NCBI GenBank assembly: GCA_945877115.1
Contig: CAMCQR010000003.1
Span: forward strand, 1-64,000
DNA: 64,000 bases
From: Synechococcus sp. UW140
GTDB lineage: Bacteria; Cyanobacteriota; Cyanobacteriia; PCC-6307; Cyanobiaceae
Reading direction: 5' to 3'
Of the stretch, positions 39,787 through 48,436 are shown in pieces (the first letter of the stretch is position 1; each line of letters begins with the position of its first letter). The translations under genes were made by a program, and so were the position numbers. Under the pieces are notes generated by a model, which saw only the letters and a program-made list of their open reading frames with translations, made no database searches and had not been told where the DNA came from.

Positions 39787-42582
39787 TCAATCCGGGGCCC
39801 CAACCTCAGCCGGAGAGGCTTCAGGGGCCGATGCCGCCGCCACCAGGTCCTCGATTTCGCACACCGGGAAGCGGTTGATAGCCTTGAGTGCCTTGCGGGC
39901 ATTACTGCGCAGCCGCTCGCTGATGGCTTCGCAATAGGGAATCTGGGCCAGCAGATCCACGGTGCGCCGCATGACCCGCACCACATCCCCTTCATCGAGA
40001 GAGGTATTGGCGATCAGGTCACGCCAGAGAGTGCCCCGGGCCCAGGCGGCCACCAGACCCGTCAATTCGGGCTCCCACCAGACAGGCACCACCACCTGGC
40101 CCCGTTCCTGCTCCCGCTCCAGGGCTCGCCGCAGGGGTCGGAGGTCATGCAAGGCCTCCTCGGCCGGTTTAGGCGGCTCGAATCCACACCACAGGTCAGG
40201 GCGATTCACCTCGGTGGAGATGGCCTCCAAGACCGCCGCCAGATCGGGCGGTTCCAGTTCATCGAGATGGCCACTCATCAGGGCCAGACCCAACCAGAGC
40301 TCGTTGTCCCCCCTCAGGGCCGCCACGGTACGGCCCACTTCCGTGGGTTCAAGCCCCTCGGCACCATCGAGGGCACCGAAGTGGCGCAGGATGTTGATCA
40401 GAGAGAGAAAGGTTTCCCAGTGGCGGTTGGAGCGGAAATGGAGCAGTTGCTGGCGCTCGGCCACCTCAGCCTCGATCTCTTCCATGCGCCGCAATTGCTT
40501 TTTAAGCTGTTTGCGGTCGCCCCAACCGTGGGCGGGATGGAGTTGTAATTCATCCTCCAGCTGGCGCACGCGCTCCGCCTGTTGCAGCACCTCGCCGGCC
40601 AGGTCGTAATGGGGCGTGACCATGTCATGGCGGCGGGCCATGGAAGCCACGGCCAGGGCCAGTCCGTCACTGGTCTGGTCCCCATGGCGCAATTCACCGC
40701 TGCGCTGGAGATCGGGAGGCTGGAGTTGGCTCACCTGGAGACAACTGAGCTCGGCGTGCAAGGCCACGACCGCAGTACAGGGCAAAAGGATCCAGACGTT
40801 GTCATCGGTGAGGCACAACAGCCAGGGAAACTGGCCCCCGCCAGGCACCTTGGCCACAAGGACCGCAGGGGTGATGCGGCCACGCAACTGGGGGGCCCGC
40901 AAACTGAGCAGGGACCCTTCGCTGGCGAACTGCAAGGCCAGGGTGAGTTCGTGGGCCAGGGTTTCTTCGGCCTGCTGCTGCAGGATGCGCAACAGGCGGC
41001 GCTCTTCACGCAGGTGGCCGCTGTGCTTTTCGTAATCCTCAAACTGGTCCCAGGGCACATCACCGCCACTGGCCTCAAGGCTGGCGAGCTGGAGCCGTAG
41101 CTCACCAATGCGCGCTTCGTCTTCCGCCAGGTCCAAGGTGGCCAGGTAGCGCCCAAAGCTGCGCTCGACCAGTTCCTTGGCCTTGGGGAGTTCGTAACGC
41201 TGCAACAGGTTCAGCACCATGCCGTAGCTCGGGGTGAACTGGCTCACCAGCGGATCGGCGGGGCTGGTGGCCAGTTCACCGGCCTCCCGCACCCCCTCGA
41301 AGCGGCTTTGCACCGTGACAACGTAACCCTGGTCGTCGAGACCACGGCGGCCGGCACGACCCGCCATCTGCAGGAATTCACTGCCCATCAAGGGCCGGTG
41401 GCCCCGCTCAGTGCGTTTGGAAAGGGCCGAGATCACAGTGCTGCGAGCGGGCATGTTGATACCAGCCGCCAGGGTCTCGGTGGCGAAAACCACCTTGACC
41501 AGAGCCTGCTGGAACAACTCCTCAATCAATTCTTTCCAAGCGGGCAACACACCAGCGTGGTGGGAGGCGATGCCGCGCAGCAACGCATCGGCATGCTCGC
41601 CATCGCGAACCGCATCGGGGGTGGCGGCCACGTAGGCATCGAGGCGCGAGCGAATCAAGGCCTGCTCGGCTGGATTAACCAGACAAAGTTTTCCGAGATC
41701 CCTGAGGGCTCGGTCGCAGGCGCGACGACTGAAGATGAAATAGATGGCGGGCAGCATGTCCCGCTGGGCCATTTGGGCCACCACAAAGCCGATGGGAGGT
41801 GCCTCCGGCTGGGGCGGGCGTGGTTCGCGGGGTCCCTTGCGGCGCGTGGTTTTTGGAGGCCGCCAAACCTTGCAATTGGGATGGAGCCCGGTGCCGGCCT
41901 CATTGAGCAGGGGATGCAATCCCTTGGCACTGCAAAAACTGAAATCGAGGGGCACTGGGCGGTGGTCGCTGAGCACCAGCCGGGTCGGGCCATGCACCCG
42001 TTCGATCCAATCGGTGAGCTGCCCGGCATTGGCCACGGTGGCCGATAGGGCCACCAATTGGATGGGGGGCGGACAGTGAATGATCGATTCCTCCCAGACG
42101 GTGCCGCGCTGGGAATCATTCATGTAGTGGCACTCATCGAGCACCACGGCTTCGACATCAGCTAAAGGGTCATCATCGGGGTGATCGATCTCCGCGTAGA
42201 GCATGTTGCGGAAAATTTCCGTGGTCATCACCACGATCCCGGCCTCACGGTTGACGCTGAGATCGCCGGTCAGCAGGCCTACATTTTCGGCACCAAATTG
42301 CCCACGAAAATCGCGCAGTTTTTGGTTGGATAGGGCCTTAAGAGGAGTGGTGTAAAAAACCCTTTTGCCATGGGCCAGGGCCCGGTAGATGGCGTACTCG
42401 CCCACCAAAGTCTTTCCCGAACCCGTGGGGGCGCTAACCACCACCGAATGGCCAATATTCAGGGCGTCGATCGCCTCCAGCTGGAAGGGATCAAGTGCAA
42501 AAGGAAACAATTGCTCCAACGGCGGCACCTCTGCCGGCATGGCGAGGGGCACCTCTCTGCCGTCAGGGGGAAGGATGGGCAT
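39787..42582 (-). CDS. DExH-box RNA helicase, Ski2-like
   Basis: SAPTGSGKTLVGEYAIYRAL, VVLDECHYMNDSQRGTVWEE, LSATVANA, FATETLAAGINMPARST, QMAGRAGRRGLDDQGYVV; DSHCT-like C-terminus. Confidence 0.95.
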   Translation of the reverse strand: MPILPPDGREVPLAMPAEVPPLEQLFPFALDPFQLEAIDALNIGHSVVVSAPTGSGKTLVGEYAIYRALAHGKRVFYTTPLKALSNQKLRDFRGQFGAENVGLLTGDLSVNREAGIVVMTTEIFRNMLYAEIDHPDDDPLADVEAVVLDECHYMNDSQRGTVWEESIIHCPPPIQLVALSATVANAGQLTDWIERVHGPTRLVLSDHRPVPLDFSFCSAKGLHPLLNEAGTGLHPNCKVWRPPKTTRRKGPREPRPPQPEAPPIGFVVAQMAQRDMLPAIYFIFSRRACDRALRDLGKLCLVNPAEQALIRSRLDAYVAATPDAVRDGEHADALLRGIASHHAGVLPAWKELIEELFQQALVKVVFATETLAAGINMPARSTVISALSKRTERGHRPLMGSEFLQMAGRAGRRGLDDQGYVVTVQSRFEGVREAGELATSPADPLVSQFTPSYGMVLNLLQRYELPKAKELVERSFGRYLATLDLAEDEARIGELRLQLASLEASGGDVPWDQFEDYEKHSGHLREERRLLRILQQQAEETLAHELTLALQFASEGSLLSLRAPQLRGRITPAVLVAKVPGGGQFPWLLCLTDDNVWILLPCTAVVALHAELSCLQVSQLQPPDLQRSGELRHGDQTSDGLALAVASMARRHDMVTPHYDLAGEVLQQAERVRQLEDELQLHPAHGWGDRKQLKKQLRRMEEIEAEVAERQQLLHFRSNRHWETFLSLINILRHFGALDGAEGLEPTEVGRTVAALRGDNELWLGLALMSGHLDELEPPDLAAVLEAISTEVNRPDLWCGFEPPKPAEEALHDLRPLRRALEREQERGQVVVPVWWEPELTGLVAAWARGTLWRDLIANTSLDEGDVVRVMRRTVDLLAQIPYCEAISERLRSNARKALKAINRFPVCEIEDLVAAASAPEASPAEVGAPD

Positions 42583-42621
42583 TGACCAATCCTATGGGGG
42601 CGGCGGCCCCTGGGGATGGTC

Positions 42622-43422
42622 TTAAAACGGGAGCGGCATTTCCGTATCGGCCAGCGGTGGCGCACACTCCGCCACCCGCTGGGCCACCACAGGCCCCACC
42701 ACCACAATGGAGGGGGAAGCGAAATCCTGGGCTTCCACCTGTTCGGCGAGATCCGCCAGGGTGGCCACCAGCAGGCGCTGGCCCAGCACCGTGCCCTGCT
42801 GGATGACGGCGGCCGGGGTGGCGGGGTCCAGGCCACCGGCCGCCAGTTCCTGGCAGATATGGCGCAAATTGTGGAGGCCCATGTAGATGACCAACCCATC
42901 GCTGCTGCGGGCCAGGCCCTGCCAGTCGACGCTCGAGCGGCCCTTGTCGATTTCCTCGTGGCCGGTGACGAAGGTGACGCTGGAACCGGCCCGCCGGTGG
43001 GTGACCGGGATGCCGGCATAGGCCGGAGCGGCAATCCCGGCCGTGACACCAGGCACCACCTGAACGGGGACCCCGCGGGAGGCCAGATAGGCGGCTTCCT
43101 CGCCACCACGGCCAAACAAAAAGGGATCCCCCCCCTTGAGACGCACCACGGTGCGATGGCGACCAGCCAGCTCCAGAAGCACCGCATTGGTCGTGGGCTG
43201 GGGCACGGAATGGTGGCCGCGGCGCTTGCCGACGAAATGCCGCTCGCAGTCCGGTCGAACCAGATCGAGCAGGGCCTTGGGCACCAGGGAGTCATGCACC
43301 AGGGCATCGCACTCGCGCAGGAGACGATGGGCCTTCAAGGTGAGCAGTTCCGGATCCCCGGGCCCGGCCCCGACGAGATAGACGGTTCCCAGCCCGTCCA
43401 GCGCTGGCCCCGCGCGACTCAT
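42622..43422 (-). CDS. cobA: Uroporphyrinogen-III C-methyltransferase
   Basis: VYLVGAGPGDPELLTLKAHRLL, VVRLKGGDPFLFGRGGEEA, VPGVTAGIAAPAYAGIPVTHR, VIYMGLHNL. Confidence 0.97.
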   Translation of the reverse strand: MSRAGPALDGLGTVYLVGAGPGDPELLTLKAHRLLRECDALVHDSLVPKALLDLVRPDCERHFVGKRRGHHSVPQPTTNAVLLELAGRHRTVVRLKGGDPFLFGRGGEEAAYLASRGVPVQVVPGVTAGIAAPAYAGIPVTHRRAGSSVTFVTGHEEIDKGRSSVDWQGLARSSDGLVIYMGLHNLRHICQELAAGGLDPATPAAVIQQGTVLGQRLLVATLADLAEQVEAQDFASPSIVVVGPVVAQRVAECAPPLADTEMPLPF

Positions 43423-44813
43423 GGCAGCACCTCCAGGGCCTGGAGCAGCCCCTCCCGCAAGGCCGTTCGGGCCAGCAACGGTGCTGCGGCCGCCTCACCC
43501 AGCAGGGGAGCCAGGGACTCGCTCAAGCGACTGGATCCGAGGGACAGGGGGATGAGTTCCCCCCGGTGATCCCCAGCCAGGGCCGCAAGGTCGCCATAGG
43601 CCCCAGGAGTCTGGATACAGGTCGCACCGGTCACCCGTTCAAGGTGGGCAAGGTAGCGGACGGCCAACGGGCCGGCGATGGGGTGATGCAGCAACCGGGG
43701 TCGCCAGCCATCGCCAGCCCCCTGGGCTACCTCTGCCGCCAGGGCCCGCTGCCAGAAGGGCCACGCCCCCAGAAAGGGCAGGACCCGCACAGGCCCCTGC
43801 CGGCGCAAGGCGGTCGCAATCGCCGGCACGTCATGGCGCACATGCCCCCCGGGCAGCAGAAACAGGGGGATCAGTGAGAGGGGATCACCCAGCGGCTCCG
43901 GGGCAGGGGGGCTCGGATCGGTGAGGGCCCGCAACCGCACTGGAGCCCCGCGGCGCTGCTCCAGCTCCGCGGCCAGGGAGCGAAAATCCTGGGGAATGAA
44001 GCCATCGGCCCGCCCATGCACCAGCAGCAGCAGGGTGCTGGCGGGAAGGGCCCGCAGCCTGCGCTGCAGCCGTTCGGCCACAGAGGCCTCCAGGGATGAG
44101 CGGCTCAGCAGAATCAACGGAGAACGGGGGTCGGGCAACCGGGCCAGGCCATCGACCGCAACGCCGGCCAGGAGGGGGTCCAGGTCACTGGCCAACGTGA
44201 ACAGGGTGCTGCGCAGGGCCGGCAAGGGCCAGGCACTCAAACCAAGGATCAGCCCCTCCAAGGCGGCCTGACGCACCTGGCGGGGACCCGGCTGCAATGC
44301 CAGCCGTTGCAACAGCAGAAAGTCCCTGGCCTGCCGCTGATACCCCAGCAGGGGCAGCAGGAGCGCCTGGCAAGCGGGATCCACCCGCCCTTCGCCTCGA
44401 TCAGCAAGGACCTCGGCTAACAGATTTGCCACCGCCCTGTCGCGCAGGCGGCCCGCCAGGTTGGGTAGGTCTGGGGTTCGATCGGGGCTCTGCCACCAGA
44501 AACGCAGCAATCGCACGGCGGCATCGGCATCGAGCTGGTCCGCCAGCACCGCCAGCAGATCGGACTCCGGCGCGAGCTGACCGACTTCGATGGCCCGCAG
44601 CCATGGTTCCAAGACCAGGGGTTTATGGCGCCGCAAGGCCAGCAGCCAGGGCCAGCGATCGGCATGGCCGGGAGCCGGCAGGCTGCCGGGGTCGGGTTCG
44701 AAAGGGAGTTCGGCGGCTGAAGATGGCACCGGAACGGGGTTGGGCCCAAGACTTCTCACCATGACAGCCGGTTGTCGACCCAGGGGGGCAGCCGCGGGGG
44801 AAGACAATCTCAC
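43419..44813 (-). CDS. CbiX/SirB-like sirohydrochlorin chelatase with N-terminal helical (HEAT-like) extension
   Basis: C-terminal LLLLVHGRADGFIPQDFRSLAAELEQRRGAPVRL and LIPLFLLPGGHVRHDVPAIATAL; ~240-aa helical N-terminus (LDPLLAGVAVDGLARLPDPRSPLILL). Confidence 0.75.
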   Translation of the reverse strand: MRLSSPAAAPLGRQPAVMVRSLGPNPVPVPSSAAELPFEPDPGSLPAPGHADRWPWLLALRRHKPLVLEPWLRAIEVGQLAPESDLLAVLADQLDADAAVRLLRFWWQSPDRTPDLPNLAGRLRDRAVANLLAEVLADRGEGRVDPACQALLLPLLGYQRQARDFLLLQRLALQPGPRQVRQAALEGLILGLSAWPLPALRSTLFTLASDLDPLLAGVAVDGLARLPDPRSPLILLSRSSLEASVAERLQRRLRALPASTLLLLVHGRADGFIPQDFRSLAAELEQRRGAPVRLRALTDPSPPAPEPLGDPLSLIPLFLLPGGHVRHDVPAIATALRRQGPVRVLPFLGAWPFWQRALAAEVAQGAGDGWRPRLLHHPIAGPLAVRYLAHLERVTGATCIQTPGAYGDLAALAGDHRGELIPLSLGSSRLSESLAPLLGEAAAAPLLARTALREGLLQALEVLP

Positions 44814-46435
44814 GCCGAACCGTTGCGACGGCTGGCCCCGAAACGCTCCACCAACAAAGTCTCGAGCACATCCGGCAGCTCGCTGAGGGGAACGGCCTTT
44901 TCATGCAAGACCGCCAACTGGGGATCGTCGGCCATGGAGCCCCCCAGGAAGATCTTGACGGCTTCCACCATCTGACCGTCTACACGGGCTTTGGCCCCCA
45001 TCAATCCGATCTGGCCCATGTAGGGCTGGCCGCAGGCATTGGGGCAGCCGGTCCAGTGGTTACGCACCGACTCGGGCAGCACCAAGCGTTGTTCCAGCTC
45101 GGCCAGCACCGCCAGGGCCGTGCTTTTGGTCGGGATCAGGGCCAGCCCGCAATAGTGATTGCCCGTACAACTGACGGCTTCGGCCACCAGCGGTCCTGGA
45201 TCACTCGGAAAACGCTGCAGCAAGGGCTCCGCCAGCAGGGCCTCGGCCCGCGGGCTGGGGACATCAACAATCAAAACGTTCTGACTCTCAGTGAAGCGGA
45301 GTTCCCCATTGCCATAGCCACGGGCCAGGCCAACCAACGCGAGTAACGCAGCGCTGTCGAGTCGACCCATGGGCACGTTCAGGCCCACCCAACACAGCTC
45401 TGGTTGTTTCTGGGGATGGACGCCACAGAGATCCCGCGGGGCCCGTGACACCAGATGGGAGCCGTCATGCAGAACCCCATCCCCAGGGCCAGCCCCCAAA
45501 GCCCGCCAGGTCTCCAGCACCTCGGCCCGATAGGCATCCAGGCCCAGGGCCTCAATCAAGTACATCACACGGCTCTTGGTGCGGGTCGTGCGATCCCCAT
45601 GCCGCTCGTAATGGCGCAGCACGGCCAGGGTGAACAGCGGCAACTGCTCGGCGCGCAACCAAAGGCCCAGGGGAATCGCCAGCTCATTGCGTTGGGCCGA
45701 AAAAAAGCCTCCCACCATGACCGTAAAACCGAGTTCGCCCTTGCAAAGGGCCGGCAGGTACGCCAGATCGTTATGGAGCAGAAAGCTGTCGGGGGCACCA
45801 CCCACCGCCACGTTGAACTTGCGTGGCAGGTTGCGGGGGCCATCGGGGCCCAGCAAGATGGTCTGGATCGCCTCAACCAGGGGGCGAGTGTCCACGAATT
45901 CGTCCGGATCGATGCCGGCGAGTGGATTGCCCGTGATGTTGCGGGGATTGTCGTGACCCGACTGGCGGCTGGTCAGACCCACCCGCTCCAGACACCCCAT
46001 CAAGGGCGCCATGTCCTCCAGCAGGAGACCGCGCAACTGAAGGTTCTGTCGGGTGGTGATATCGGCACTGCCATGTTCGCCACAGCGATCAACCACCTCC
46101 GCTAGCACCTCGAGCTGATCGGCGCGGATGACGCCATTGGGCAGCCGCAACCGCACCATGAATCGCCCGGGGGTGACCGGACGAAAAAAGATTCCCAACC
46201 ATTTGAGATGGATGGTGAGGGTCGCCTCATCCAGGGATTCCCAGCCCATGCGGCCGAGTTCATCAAGGCGGGAGGCAAGATCGAGGCCGCAAAAGCTGGA
46301 TTTCGCCAGCTCCAGTTTCGTCAACCTGGGCGCAGTACCGAGAGGGGGTTGGCTGGCCGCACCATCGACGGCCGCTGCTGCGGATTCGGACAGGTCCGGA
46401 ATCGGGGGGGGGGAAGGGATGGTGATGAAAACCAC
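44810..46435 (-). CDS. nirA: Ferredoxin-nitrite reductase
   Basis: LKWLGIFFRPVTPGRFMVRLRLPNGVI, ADITTRQNLQLRG, SCTGNHYCGLALIPTKS and NHWTGCPNACGQPYMGQIGLMG Fe-S/siroheme motifs. Confidence 0.97.
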   Translation of the reverse strand: MVFITIPSPPPIPDLSESAAAAVDGAASQPPLGTAPRLTKLELAKSSFCGLDLASRLDELGRMGWESLDEATLTIHLKWLGIFFRPVTPGRFMVRLRLPNGVIRADQLEVLAEVVDRCGEHGSADITTRQNLQLRGLLLEDMAPLMGCLERVGLTSRQSGHDNPRNITGNPLAGIDPDEFVDTRPLVEAIQTILLGPDGPRNLPRKFNVAVGGAPDSFLLHNDLAYLPALCKGELGFTVMVGGFFSAQRNELAIPLGLWLRAEQLPLFTLAVLRHYERHGDRTTRTKSRVMYLIEALGLDAYRAEVLETWRALGAGPGDGVLHDGSHLVSRAPRDLCGVHPQKQPELCWVGLNVPMGRLDSAALLALVGLARGYGNGELRFTESQNVLIVDVPSPRAEALLAEPLLQRFPSDPGPLVAEAVSCTGNHYCGLALIPTKSTALAVLAELEQRLVLPESVRNHWTGCPNACGQPYMGQIGLMGAKARVDGQMVEAVKIFLGGSMADDPQLAVLHEKAVPLSELPDVLETLLVERFGASRRNGSA

Positions 46436-46486
46436 ACCAAGGTTCAGGCCTGGGCCTGGAACCTGAAACCACTACCGCTCTTAATG

Positions 46487-46532
46487 ACATTATGACCACC
46501 ATGGCCGGATCTCCCCCTGTTGCAACCGCTAC
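46487..46532 (-). promoter_or_regulatory. Candidate NtcA-like box and -10 element for nirA
   Basis: Reverse strand GTAGCGGTTGCAAC (46519-46532; GTAN8AAC, one mismatch to GTAN8TAC) followed by CATAATGT. Confidence 0.35.
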
Positions 46533-47626
46533 AGAATCCAGCGATAGATTCTCCCGTGGCAACGCTTGAGGCTCGCCGCCAGGAGCGTCTTGAAGCCCTG
46601 GGACCCTCCCGCGCCCTGTTCCGAGACCTGATCGGCAAGGTGGGCAGCGGCGAGCACACCAGCACCGGCCTCAGTCGCCAGGAGGCCTGCGAAGCGATCG
46701 AGCTGATGCTCAAGGGGCAAGTTGACGCGGCCCAAATGGGCGCGTTTCTGATCGCGCACCGCATTCGCCGGCCAGCGCCCCAGGAGCTCACCGGCATGCT
46801 GGATGGGTACCGGTCCCTGGGTCCAATCCTGACCACTCCGGGGCGCCGAGCCCTTTGCTTTGGGGTGCCCTATGACGGCCGCAGCCGCACCGCCCCGGTG
46901 CTGCCCCTGCTGGCTCTGACGCTGGCGGCGGCAGGCATCCCCGTGGTGCTGCATGGGGGCGACCCGATGCCGGTGAAATACGGCATCACCCTGGCGGAGC
47001 TGTTCGCCGCCCTCGGCATCGAATGGCGGGGCCTGCCTTTGGAGACGGTGCAGGACCGCCTCGATAACCATGGCCTGGCCCTGACCCACCAACCGGACCA
47101 TTTCCAGGCCGCCGAACGGCTGGTCTTGATCAGGGATCTGATCGGCAAACGCCCCCCTGTGGCCAGCCTGGAACTGCTCTGGACCCCGCACCAAGGCGAG
47201 AGACTCCTGGTGAGCGGCTTCGTCCATCCCCCCACCGAAACCCGGGCCTGGGAGGCCTTGGCTGGGGCCGGCGAAACCGACATCTTGACCGTCAAGGGGC
47301 TGGAGGGATCGACCGATCTGCCCACCACCCGGGCCGGCATCACGGCACGGGTGCGCCGCGGAGACGTGGAACGGATCCTGCTTCACCCCCGGGACCATGG
47401 CATCAGCGCGGCGGAGATCCCCTGGTCAGGGTTGGAGGATTGGCGCCGGGACGCCCAGGCGGCCCTGAGGGGGGAAGGCCCCTTGGCGGAGGCCCTGCTC
47501 TGGAACCTGGGGGCCTACCTGTGGCTGGCGGATCACCACGACGATCTGCCAACAGCCCTGGTGCAAGCCAGGGCCCTCCTGCAAGCCCGCAGCGGCGTCA
47601 GCAAAGGTCTGGAGCTGGCTTCATGA
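46520..47626 (+). CDS. Anthranilate phosphoribosyltransferase-family (TrpD2/YbiB-like) protein
   Basis: LSRQEACEAIELMLKGQVDAAQMGAFLIAHRIR, VVLHGGDPMPVKYGITLAELF; no canonical TrpD PRPP glycine motif; possible start GTG at 46556. Confidence 0.85.
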   Translation: MQPLQNPAIDSPVATLEARRQERLEALGPSRALFRDLIGKVGSGEHTSTGLSRQEACEAIELMLKGQVDAAQMGAFLIAHRIRRPAPQELTGMLDGYRSLGPILTTPGRRALCFGVPYDGRSRTAPVLPLLALTLAAAGIPVVLHGGDPMPVKYGITLAELFAALGIEWRGLPLETVQDRLDNHGLALTHQPDHFQAAERLVLIRDLIGKRPPVASLELLWTPHQGERLLVSGFVHPPTETRAWEALAGAGETDILTVKGLEGSTDLPTTRAGITARVRRGDVERILLHPRDHGISAAEIPWSGLEDWRRDAQAALRGEGPLAEALLWNLGAYLWLADHHDDLPTALVQARALLQARSGVSKGLELAS

Positions 47627-48120
47627 GCGGCCCCTGCAGCCCCCAAGGTCCAGGGGCCATCCACAACCGACTGTTTGGCTTCGAAGCGGACTTCAGTGGC
47701 GATCTGCGTTGCCTCCCCATGGCGGTCCGCCGCAAGCTCGATCTGGCGGGAGTGAAGCTGAAACTGGTCCACTGGAATGGCTTGAGCCCGGCCGAACGGC
47801 TCACTCTGGTGCAATGGAACGATGACGGGCAGGCACTTCAAGAACTGCGGAATTGGTTACTGGAGCGCAGCAGAAACCTTCCCGACGGACCGGCCAAACC
47901 CTTGGAACCGGCCCAAGCTTGTGACTGGCAACAATCGGGGACCCTGCCGGGGGAGGTGGACCTGTCCTGCGCCCAGCTTGGCCTGAAGATTGAGCCCCAA
48001 CGCTGGTCCAACCTGGATGAATTGCAGCGGTTCGCCCTGGTCAAACTCAGCCACCCCGGCCATGAACACCGCAACCTGCCCAGGGCCCTGGACGAATTCG
48101 GATTACTGACGGACCCTTGA
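47623..48120 (+). CDS. narM: Nitrate reductase-associated protein NarM
   Basis: LFGFEADFSGDLRCLPMAVRRKLDLAGVKLKLVHWNGLSPAERLTLVQW...LVKLSHPGHEHRNLPRALDEFGL; ATG overlaps the upstream stop (ATGA). Confidence 0.85.
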   Translation: MSGPCSPQGPGAIHNRLFGFEADFSGDLRCLPMAVRRKLDLAGVKLKLVHWNGLSPAERLTLVQWNDDGQALQELRNWLLERSRNLPDGPAKPLEPAQACDWQQSGTLPGEVDLSCAQLGLKIEPQRWSNLDELQRFALVKLSHPGHEHRNLPRALDEFGLLTDP

Positions 48121-48192
48121 CCCCAGGGGGCCGGGGCCGGCTTGGCGCCAACCCCCTGAATCGATAAAAAGGGCCAGCGAGTCAAGGTTTTG

Positions 48193-48206
48193 GTAGCCAT
48201 TGCGAC
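48193..48206 (+). promoter_or_regulatory. Imperfect NtcA-like box upstream of nrtA
   Basis: GTAGCCATTGCGAC (GTAN8GAC) with TGAGAT 22 nt downstream; one mismatch to GTAN8TAC. Confidence 0.25.
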
Positions 48207-48436
48207 CGACGGCCAAGACGCTTCGTGGTGAGATTGCTTTATCGGTAAGCTTTTGCGCCGATTCAGACTTTTCAGATCAGTGCACTTCTTTGTGAAGCCT
48301 GGTCTTTGCACACCGGCCGCCCGCTCGCTGCTAACCGTGCCTACTTTGTGTCCCAGGCACAAGATTCAAGCGCAAGACCCTTTTGGAGAATCACTCTCCA
48401 TTCATTAAGAAAATCCGTTCCCCTTCCTGCATTGCC

